Positions 14,001-26,000 of a DNA stretch of 64,000 bases are shown piece by piece. The notes under the pieces are model-generated. The model saw only the letters and a list, made by a program, of their open reading frames with translations, was not told the origin of the DNA and searched no databases. Position numbers and translations under genes: made by a program. Origin of the DNA: Paraescarpia echinospica (taxonomy: Eukaryota; Annelida; Polychaeta; Sabellida; Siboglinidae); NCBI GenBank assembly GCA_020002185.1, contig CM034531.1, positions 40,967,690 to 41,031,689 on the forward strand. The letters run 5' to 3'. Within the stretch, counting starts at the first letter, position 1. Every line of letters begins with the position of its first letter.

Positions 14001-17000
14001 ACATGGGGATAAAGATGATGTTGGTGTACTTTGTATTGTGTGTAGATCAAGTCACTGCCACCCCTCACCTGCAATTAACATGGTAATGAATATAGATACT
14101 GCCACCCCTCGCCTGCAGTTAACATGGAGATAGATATGCAGGCTGCGAAATAAGGCCGGTCCGATCGTCCCGGACGAGTAGTTTCAGTGATCGGACTAGT
14201 CCATGTTTAGTTGAGCAGTCCCATCGGACTAGCTGTTATTATGTAAATTAATTTACGCTATGTATACGCTAGTTGGGTGTTGTGATGGATTAAAACAAAA
14301 TCAGACAGTAAGGTAGCATTTTATCACAGGCAGCTAAATATTCCGTACGACCGTCAGATCGGAAACTTGCTGAACGCAGTGAATGTAAATGGCGGCTGTT
14401 TACATCCGGTTAGCGTAGGATAGGTAGTGCCACCTAGCGACCATGAGTGGTGAGCAACATGGACAAACATACATGCGCGGGTTACTGACATCGTTACGTG
14501 CTATCCCGTCGTGATGGTAGTTGCGTTATTCCTGCATTGGGTGATTATTTTAGCAAGTTACCAAATGCCAGCAATGTTACTGATTGTTTAGTCAGCTTCG
14601 GGAAAGAAAACGCTAATGAAAAGTATAGGGCAAATGATGCAACTTAGTCCGACAATGTCGGTCCTTTGTCGCCGTCAGGCTTCAAATTCTGCTGGAATCG
14701 CCTTGTCCACGACTCCTGTTTGCTTCCCCTGATTAAACTAGTCATTTCTTCTGATAACTTTGCAATTGGATCTACGAAATCACATGTACTTTTTTTCTAT
14801 TAATGACACATTTAATTGAAATGGGAAACGGCTTGTTTTCTTTATGAAATAAAGCCACTTTTACTATGTGCTATAACTGTCACACATATATGATACCACA
14901 GTACGATTTATTTTTAAGGACTAGTAAAACAATATGAGGACTAGTTGTTTCTGAGTCAGCTAGTCCGACGGACTACCTGTCAATTAAATCCACCGTGCAC
15001 CCTGGATATGATGTTGGTGTACTTTGTACTGAATATAGACCAAGTAACTGCCACTCCTCACCTGCAATTAACATGGGGATAAAGATGATGTTGGTGTATT
15101 TTGTACTGAATATAAACCAAGTCACTGTTACCCCTCTCCTGCAATTACCATGGGGATAAAGATGATGTTGGTGTACTTTGTAATGAATATAGACCAAGTC
15201 ACTGCTAACCCTCACCTGCGGTTAACATGGGGATAGAGTTGATGTTGATGTACTTTGTATTGAATGTAGACCAAGTCACTACCACCCCTCATTTGTGGTT
15301 AACATGGAGATAGAGATGATGTTGATGTACTTTGTATTGAGTGTAGATCAAGTCACTACCACCCCTCACCTGCGGTTAACATAGGGATAGAGATGATGTT
15401 GGGAACAACATTCACTTGTTGGAAGTCTATTTGTTGCAGCTTGAGCAGGCCCCCAGTGCTGGCCTTGACCCCCTGCAGCTGGTTGTGGGCGTTGCGCACA
15501 TACTCCACAATCTCTGCAACATCCCACCAGCAAGAGAGCTGTCAGTAATTACACACTTCACTGCAATTAGCAATGTTTTTCTGTTGCCCACAACAGTGAC
15601 ACAGCGACACTTATTAACAATTCGTCACACCCAGAATTTGAATCAGTACAAGAAGATCTTAAGTTACCAAATAATGTGTATCTGCATGTGTGCATCTGTA
15701 TGTGTATGCATGTGCATTAGACATGTGCACACATGCATGTGCATTAAGTATGTGCATACATACATGCATGTGTACATGTATGTGCACAAGTGTGTACAAT
15801 ATATTCAGTGTTTATATACACATTATATATAGAGATCGATCTTTCTGTAATCCAACAAATGTGCCCTGCTATCAAATGATTTTGTTTATAACACAGTTGC
15901 TCATGTATCTGTACTTCCTACTGGCAAGAATTAAACAGGCAATGCAATCGATTACCACACGTAACTACACATAATGAGTGTCTTTTGCCAACTCCATCAG
16001 TATTGCCTATCTAGTGATGTACAACAACCCCAGCGTACAGGCAATCCAGAACTACTGCTGAACCACAGTGTTTCATGGTGACCTTCCAAAATGTCATGAT
16101 TGCTACACTAATAGAATGAATTTGGAGCCAACATCTTGCAGATGAAACAACAAAAAGCTGATCTGTCTGATGTAACTTGTGAATAAATGATAGGAGGACA
16201 ATCGCACACCTCGAAATACAAGGTCTACAAGTGTGAGAGAGAGGGAGAGACACTACACACACACCTGGGAAGGAGAGCATCTGGTAGTCTGGCACATGTC
16301 TCTTCATCGACCACCACTTGCCTCGCAACCACTGGGGCGACCTCACACTATAACACATTACATCACACAGAGTAAACATAACAGTCACTGGGGCGACCTC
16401 ACACTGTAATACATTACATCACACAGAGTAAACATGACAGCCACTGTGGCAAACTCACACTGTAACATGTTACATTACAGAGTAAACATGACACCCACTG
16501 AAGCAACCTCACATTGTAACATGTTACATCACAGAGAGTAAACATGACAGCTACTGAGGCAACCTCACACTGTAACACATTACATCACAGAGTAAACATG
16601 ACAACCATTGGGCAACATAACACTGTAACATATTACATCATACAGGGTAAACATGACAGTCATTGAGGGAAACTCACACTGTAACCATTACATCAACAGA
16701 GAGTAAACATGACAGCCACTGAGGCGATCTCACACTGTAACACATTACATCACAGAGTAAACATGACAGCTATTGAGGCGATCTCACACTGTAACACATT
16801 ACATCACACAGAGTAAACATGACAGTCACTGGTGTAACCTCACACTGTAACACATTACACCACATATTAAACATGACAGCCACTGTGGCAAACTCACACT
16901 GTAACATGTTACATTACAGAGTAAACATGACACCCACTGAAGCAACCTCACATTGTAACATGTTACATCACAGAGAGTAAACATGACAGCCACTGAGACA

Positions 17001-20000
17001 ACCTCACACTGTAACACATTACACCACACAGAGTAAACATGACAGTCACTGGTGTAACCTCACACTGTAACACATTACACCACATATTAAACATGACAGC
17101 CACTGTGGCAAACTCACACTGTAACATGTTACATTACAGAGTAAACATGACACCCACTGAAGCAACCTCACATTGTAACATGTTACATCACAGAGAGTAA
17201 ACATGACAGCCACTGAGACAACCTCACACTGTAACACATTACACCACACAGAGTAAACATGACAGTCACTGGTGTAACCTCACACTGTAACACATTACAT
17301 CACATATTAAACATGACAGCCACTGTGGCAAACTCACACTGTAACATGTTACATTACAGAGTAAACATGACACCCACTGAGGCAACCTCACACTGTAACA
17401 TGTTACATCACAGAGAGTAAACATGACAGCCACTGAGGCAACCTCACACTGTACCACATTACATCACATAAAGGAAACATGACAGCCACTGGAGCGACCT
17501 CACACAGTAACACATTACATCACACAGAGTAAACATGACAGCTACCAGAGTTACCTCACATATTGGCCATGTTATATAAGAGAACTGAGCAAGAGAATGC
17601 AGTCTGCACTAAGTGGGCGTAGGAGACCTTGAGGAAAGAAGGAAGCACTGACCTGCTCCAGCCTTTGGAGAGCTGTGCCCAGTCAACCTGAGTCTCATCC
17701 ACCAGGCCCGTCTCAGCGATCCTACAAACATAAATATTATGATCTCTCAACATTCCACACGATCTCTCAACACTCCACATGATCTCTCAACACCACACAT
17801 GATGTCTCAACACTCCACACGATCTCTCAACACTCCACACAATCTCTCAACACTCCACATGATCACTCAACACTCCACACGATCTCTCAACACTCCACAT
17901 GACCTTTCAATACTCCACACGCGCTCTCAACACTCCACACGCTCTCTCAACACTCCACATGATCTCTCAACACCACACATGATGTCTCAACACTCCACAC
18001 GATCTCTCAACACTCCACACAATCTCTCAACACTCCACACGCGCTCTTAACACTCCACACGCTCTCTCAACACTCCACATGCTCTCTCAACACTCCACAC
18101 GCTCTCTCAACACTCCATACAATTTCTCAACACTCTATATAATTTCTCAACACTCCACACAATTTCTTATCATTTCACATATTCTTGCAACACTCCACAC
18201 AACTTTCAAAGAATATCTTTTAAATGTGACTTTGTTACGGGGTCCATTTATAACAGTTCATTCAATGTAACCAAATCAATATGGTGTAACTATAATCTTT
18301 AACAATATCTATTTAAACTCTTATTCCAAAAATAGCATAAGAAAAACATAGTGCATTGAATATATTACATTTATGTAATAATGATGTTTCATTTAGTTGG
18401 TCTGGAACCTCCACAGCACGTAAACTGTAAATAGTGAATTAGTAGAGTACTTGCTGAACATGTCATGTTAAGTGTAAATAATAAAGTACTTATTGAGCAG
18501 TAGAATGTCATGTTAAGTGCAAATAGTGAAGTAGTTGTGTACTTGTTGAGTAGAATGCCATGTAAAGTGTAAATAATAAAGTACTTGTTGAGCAGTAGTA
18601 TGTCATGTTAAGTGTTAATAGTGAAGTAGTTGTGTACTTGTTGAGTAGAATGTCATGTAAAGTGTAAATAATAAAGTACTTGTTGAGCAGTAGTATGTCA
18701 TGTTAAGTGTTAATAGTGAAGTAGTTGTGTACTTGTTGAGTAGAATGCCATGTTAAGTGTAAATAATAAAGTACTTGTTGAGCAGTAGTATGTCATGTTA
18801 AGTGTTAATAGTGAAGTAGTTGTGTACTTGTTGAGTAGAATGCCATATAAAGTGTAAATAATAAAGTACTTGATGAGCAGTAGTATATCATGTTAAGTGT
18901 TAATAGTGAAGTAGTTGTGTACTTGTTGAGTAGAATGCCATGTAAAGTGTAAATAATAAAGTACTTGTTGAGCAGTAGTAAGTGCAAATAGTGAAGTAGT
19001 TGTGTACTTGTTGAGTAGAATGCCATGTAAAGTGTAAATAATAAAGTACTTATTGAGCAGTAGAATGTCATGTTAAGTGCAAATAGTGAAGTAGTTGTGT
19101 ACTTGTTGAGTAGAATGCCATGTTAAGTGTAAATAATAAAGTACTTGTTGAGCAGTAGTATGTCATGTTAAGTGTTAATAGTGAAGTAGTTGTGTACTTG
19201 TTGAGTAGAATGCCATATAAAGTGTAAATAATAAAGTACTTGATGAGCAGTAGTATATCATGTTAAGTGTTAATAGTGAAGTAGTTGTGTACTTGTTGAG
19301 TAGAATGCCATGTAAAGTGTAAATAATAAAGTACTTGTTGAGCAGTAGTAAGTGCAAATAGTGAAGTAGTTGTGTACTTGTTGAGTAGAATGCCATGTAA
19401 AATGTAAATAATAAAGTACTTGTTGAGCAGTAGAATGTCATGTTAAGTGTTAATAGTGGAGTAGTTGTGTACTTGTTGAGTAGAATGCCATGTAAAATGT
19501 AAATATTAAAGTATTTGTTGAGCAGTAGAATGTCATTTGTAAATAGTGAAGTAGTTGAGAACTTGTTGAGCAGTAGAATGTTGTGTATAGTGTAAATAAT
19601 AAAGTACTTGTTGAGCAGTAGAATGTCATCGTCCCGCGTCCACTCTGAGCCACCCGTCTGCTTCCAGTTCAGGTAGTTCAGCCATTTTGTGCGACACTGC
19701 TTCTCTGACCGCGTCGCAACCTTCTCCGCCACTGCTGCCCATGACAGTCCACTCGTAATGTTCTCCCCTGGAAAATGTAACAAAGCATGCTTCACTAGGC
19801 ATTATGTGCAAATATGGCAATAAGTATTATGAATTTCAGACTGCTGCAAACCAGCAAAATTGTACAATATGACATTCCAATTTTTGAAAGATTAGCAAAA
19901 CACAGTTGTTAAAACAATGAAAAAATTATTTTGCAGGATGCAGGCATACAGTCTTACCTGGCCGAACTCCAGATAAATCATACACAGCTGCTGCAAGTCT

Positions 20001-23000
20001 TTTCTCCTCTTCTGGCAGCCATTTGCCTATAAAACAAACACGTCCATGAATATATCATGTAGAATCTGACATACCCATGTGGCAATATAGAAACATACAA
20101 CTATTTTATGATACCAGAGTGTAGCGTTCATTTTGTTGGATTTAGCTGATTATTTAGTTTATTATTTTTGACAGTATGTGGCATCATATGGTTTGTACAT
20201 TTACTGACAAGTAAAATTCACAGATGATACTGATCATGGACTGAATGTTTACTTCATATTTGATCAATCCCATAATGCAGTAATACTGCATGTGGATACA
20301 AATGGCCACTGATGTCCTCTACCATTATTGCACGGCTCTGCATTATATATTAAGGTAGATAGTCATACGCAGCGATCAGTTGTGAATCAATCTACATGTA
20401 TATTACGTTTTTATGATAAACACATTCAATATATTAAATTACAATTTTGTATATTTTAGATTGTTACTTATCCTGAAAGTTAGTCTTTTGTTTTGCTCAG
20501 AAGTAGCCATGGAGTGTCATGACTTACCTGAGTTACAGGTGTCCATCATGAGTCGACACCTGTCTTTGATTGGAGTGTCATGACTTACCTGAGTTACAGG
20601 TGTCCTTCATGAGTCGACACCTGTCTTCAATTGGAGTGTCATGACTTACCCGAGTTACAGGTGTCCTTCATGAGTCAACATCTGTCTTCGATTGGAGTGT
20701 CATGACTTACCCGAGTTACACGTGTCCTTCATGAGTTGACACCTGTCTTCAATTGGAGAGTCATGACTTACCCGAGTTACAGATGTCCATCATGAGTTGA
20801 CACGTGTCTTTGATTGAAGTGTCATAACTTACCTGAGTTACACGTGTCCTTCATGAGTTGACACCTGTCTTCAATTGGAGTGTCATGACTTACCTGAGTT
20901 ACAGGTGTCCATCATGAGTTGACACGTGTCTTTGATTGAAGTGTCATAACTTACCTGAGTTACACGTGTCCTTCATGAGTTGACACCTATCTTCAATTGG
21001 AGAGTCATGACTTACCTGAGTTACAGGTGTCCATCATGAGTCGACACGTGTCTTTGATTGGAGTGTCATAACTTACCTGAGTTACACGTGTCCTTTATGA
21101 GTCGACACTTGTCTTTGATTGCAGTGTCGTGACTTACCTGAGTTACAGGTGTCCTTCATCAGTCGACACCTGTCCTTGACAGAGGATGCACTGCGACCGA
21201 GGGAGGCTCCAATACTGGCCCAGTCACTGCCATGCTTCGTGCGCAGTCTGAACCCACAGACACACAGTCAGTCATCCCACGCCTCACAGTCGCATTTCAA
21301 CATCACCATGGTTCATTTTACACCAAGTGAAACTGATACATGGTTCGTAGACTAGCTCATTGTCATGATTTAGATTGTCACATTAGTTTGAAAACCTCCA
21401 ATATCTTTTTGCACCCCCCTTGAGACCTCCTACTGTGCACCCCCTTCATATACCTCCAACCACAGTGAACCACTCCCTTCTTTCAGTAGGGTCAAGCGGA
21501 ATTCCTTTTGTATCACGAGGAACTCTGGTCTCCATAGTTGGGTGCAAGTGCACCCATTTTATATATATATGTGTTTCATTTAGTTGGTCTGGAACCTCCA
21601 CAGCACGTAAACTGTAAATAGTGAATTAGTAGAGTACTTGCTGAACATGTCATGTTAAGTGTAAATAATAAAGTACTTATTGAGCAGTAGAATGTCATGT
21701 TAAGTGCAAATAGTGAAGTAGAAATGAGGCCGTTCATATATATATATGTGTATATATATATACACATATATATATATATATATATGAACGGCCTCATTTC
21801 TGTGCTATTTCACACAATAATAAGGTAATATAAGGCAACTTATAGAAAAATATTTGTTTACAGTGCTTTTGGATCTTCTTTATCACAAATACGTAAAAAA
21901 TTAAACAACATTTTACTAGCTGTCTCATAGGACATATTTTTATTGCATCTAAAAGATTCACATGCAACTCACTCTTTGAGCTGCACAATCTCTTCCTGCG
22001 TGTATTTGCCGATGTGGTTCTTCTGGTCATACATGCGAATCACTCGACGGTACACCGAGAAAAGTGGTCTCTGCAGGCCACGAGCAATTGTACGGTAGAA
22101 ATCTTTGCGTTCATCTTTTGACATCTCAAACACAATCATTGTTGGGTCGGTAATTGAATTTTGCTGCAACAGATAAAAAAGGAGGCTTTACAGATTTGTA
22201 TTACCACATTGGTGATGCACTCACCAGATGGCAGGACTTGTTGAATGGGCCTAACTTACAAGTGCTAGTGTCTGGTCCAACACTGCTAGTGTCTGGTCCA
22301 ACACTGCTTTCATGTTAAAATATATTCCTTTAGAGTGTAATTCATTCAATAGTATCATGAATAAAAATACAGTAAATCTGTTACATACTGTCACATATTA
22401 CACTTAGGTCAAGTAAACACATGCAGTGAAACAAAGGAACAATCCTCCGTGTTGAAGGCAAGGTGTACGGATGTCACTTATAAATGTTTTATAACAACTG
22501 AGAGTGAAGTGATGTTTGGATAGTGAAACACACAAAAAGAACTGAGGCAGTAAAATGGAGCTTCTAACCCACTCACTTTGCAATACTGGGAAATATTGGT
22601 CTGAAGTAGTTCCACCTCCTCTTTGGTCCACTGACCTTGCTTCCACTGGTGACCTGATAACATGTACAACATATCAGTCTCTTTCATCAAACACTCAGTC
22701 ATTGCTATGACCTGACAACATGTACAACATCTCAGTCTCTTTCATCAAACACTCAGTCATAGTTTAATCAAATAATCAAATGTAAATCACTCATTCACAA
22801 AACATATCTTATCTTCACCCCTGTACTTTCACAACAAGCAGAATCTGTTTGTAAATCTGACTAAATGATGTGACTGAGTAATGTGATATATCACATGACA
22901 TATAAGTGTCCTTCACTGTACCTTTGCTCTGCAGTGCAGCCTTGTCGTCGCGTGTAGTGAACCAGGCCTGTGTGACGTCCAGCTCCTGGCCCTCAACCCC

Positions 23001-26000
23001 AGCCTTCACCGTCTACAGCACAACACAGACACAATGATTCTTGCTACTTGTGTTGATTCACCTTTGTTGAGAGCTGATTACCATGACAGAATAGTTGGCT
23101 ATAACAATATGATATTGTACCTATTAGACAAGTTGATTACCATGACAGAATAGTTGGCTATAACAATATGATATTGTACCTATTAGACAAGTTGATTACC
23201 ATGACAGAATAGTTGGCTATAACAATGTGATATTGTACCTATTAGACAAGTTGATTACCATGACAAAATAGCTGGCTATAACAAAATGATATTGTACCTA
23301 TTAGACATGTTGATTACCATGACAGAATAGTTGGCTATAACAATATGATATTGTACCTATTAGACAAGTTGATTACCATGACAGAATAGTTGGCTATAAC
23401 AATATGATATTGTACCTATTAGACAAGTTGATTACCATGACAGAATAGTTGGCTATAACAATATGATTTTGTACCTAGACATGTTGGTTATCATGACAGA
23501 ATAGTTGGCTATAACAATATGATATTGTACCTATTAGACATGCTGATTACCATGACAGAATAGTTGGCTATAACAATATGATATTGTACCTATTAGACGT
23601 GTTGATTACCATGACAGAGTAGTTGGCTATAACAATATGATATTGTACCTATTAGACATGTTCACGTTGATGCTCTTCCAATTCAATTGTTTCAAGGTTT
23701 GGAGCAGTTAAGATAAATAAATAATTACAGAGAAGCAACAACCATGATGAATCACAATAATCTCACTTTGTACCAGTAGAGTGAGCAGTTGTCTACTGTT
23801 TTGTGATAGTAGAGTGTTGAAGATAAACTAGAAGCTCTAGGATGATGTTTGCAGCCCATGACATTGAAAATAACCCAGCACTCACCTGTGCCATCTCCCC
23901 TCACCTGTGCCATCTCCCCTCACCTGTGCCATCTCCCTTCACCTGTGCCATCCCCCCTCAACTGTGCCATCTCCCCTCACCTGTGTCCCCCCCTCACCTG
24001 TGCCATGCCCCTCACCTGTGCCATCCCCCCTCACCTGTGCCATCTCCCCTCACCTGTGCCATGCCCCTCACCTGTGCCATCCCCCCTCTTCTGTGCCATC
24101 CCCCCTCACCTGTGCCATCCCCCCTCACCTGTGCCATGCCCCTCACCTGTGCCATCTCCCCTCACCTGTGCCATGCCCCCCTGTACCATCCCACATGCCA
24201 TGCCCCTCACCTGTGCCATCCCCCCTCACCTGTGCCATCCCCCCTCACTTGTGCCATCCCCCCTCACCTGTGCCATCTCCCTCACCTGTGCCATCTCCCA
24301 TTACCTGTGCCATCTCCCCTCACCTGTGCCATCTCCGTGTGTTCCTGCTCAGCCTCCCTTGTCTCCAGACTCACAGCTTCAACAGCCTCTTCACCTGCTC
24401 CAGAGAATGGAAGAGCACGTGATGGCAGTGCATGCTTGACACACGTACAGGGGATTTCTACTAATGCTAGCACAGTTACACATACTACTAACTATACTGT
24501 ATACTTCACACATCCATCCCTGGTACACACCATACTTCACACACCCCTCCCTGGTACATACCATACTTCACACACCCTCCCTGGTACATACCATACTTCA
24601 CACACCCCTCCCTTGTACACACCATACTTCACACACCCCTCCCTGGTACATACCATACTTCACACACCCCTCCCTGGTACATACCATACTTCACACACCC
24701 TTCCCTGGTACATACCATACTTCACACACCCTTCTCTGGTACATACCATACTTCACACACCCCTCACTGGTACATACCATACTTCACACACCCCTCCCTG
24801 GTACATACCATACTTCACACACCCCTCCCTGGTACATACCATACTTCACACACCCTTCCCTGGTACATACCATACTTCACACACCCCTCCCTTGTACACA
24901 CCATACTTCATACACCCTTCCCTGGTACATACCATACTTCACACACCCTTCCCTGGTACATACCATACTTCACACACCCCTCCCTGGTACATACCATACT
25001 TCACACACCCCTCCCTGGTACATACCATACTTCACACACCCCTCCCTGGTACACACCATACTTCACACACCCCTCCCTGGTACACATCATACTTCACACA
25101 CCCCTCTGGTACATACCATACTTCACACACCCCTCCCTGGTACACACCCTCCCTGGTACATGCCATACTTCCCACACCCCTCCCTGGTACATACCATACT
25201 TCCCACACCCATCCCTGGTACATAACATACTTCACATGCCCCTCCCTGTTATACACCATACTTCACACAACCCTCCCTGTTATACACCATACTTCACACA
25301 CCCCTCCCTGGTACACACCATACTTCACACACCCTCCTTGGTACATACCATACTTCACAGTTCACATACCCCTCCCTGGTACATATCATACTTCACACAT
25401 CCCTCCCTGGTACACACCATACCTCACACACCCTCCCTGGTACATACCATACTCTCACACACCCCTCCCTGGTACATACCATACTTCACACACCCCTCCC
25501 TGGTACATACCATACTTCACACACCCCTCCCTGGTACATACCATACTTCACACACCCCTCCCTGGTACACACCATACTTCACACACCACTCCCTGGTACA
25601 CACCATGCTTCACATACCCCTCCCTGGTATGTATTCCACACACCCTCCTTTGTAACTTCAACAAGAGAGCACCATTGATACTTAACACCTTAACCTCCTC
25701 TATCAGCCCTAGATAAGCTGAAGTATATTGTCCCCGACACTAAATGAGACATCTGCACAAAAGATCAACATCAGTGCTGCCACTGACTCCACCCACCTGT
25801 AATGTTGACAAGGTACGTCCCATCGCCCTCATCCATGTCTGTCTTCTGTCTTTTTGCAAGATGTTGGGAGGGAATGGTGGCAGTCACTGGGTGCACAGCT
25901 ACAACATGTCACAAAGGTCACGGGGTGCACAGCTACAACATGTCACACTGGTCACCGAGTGCACAGCAACAACATGTCACACTAGTCACCGAGTGCACAG

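Larger units (their letters stand above)
16265..22163 (-). other. DMTF1 Myb DNA-binding block (exons 5-10)
   Basis: Six exons encode the region of DMTF1 that contacts DNA. Exon 5 (22163-21973) carries the MSKDERKDFYRTIARGLQRP motif and the start of the first full Myb repeat. Exon 6 (21247-21138) holds DWASIGASLGRSASSVKDRC. Exons 7 and 8 (20026-19958 and 19767-19608) hold GKWLPEEEKRLAAAV and SWAAVAEKVATRSEKQCRTK, which includes the WLNYLNWK sequence. Exons 9 and 10 (17721-17653 and 16347-16265) hold the last, divergent repeat with VDWAQLSKGW and SPQWLRGKWW. These are the most conserved parts of the gene. Four of the six exons have a junction copied into, or lying next to, a neighbouring minisatellite. 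Confidence 0.9.

Noticed and set aside
23842..25716. A 624-codon plus-strand open frame
   Set aside because: It runs through two minisatellites and across the real minus-strand exon 2 of DMTF1; the product is low-complexity Thr/Ser/Pro/His repeat with no known domain.
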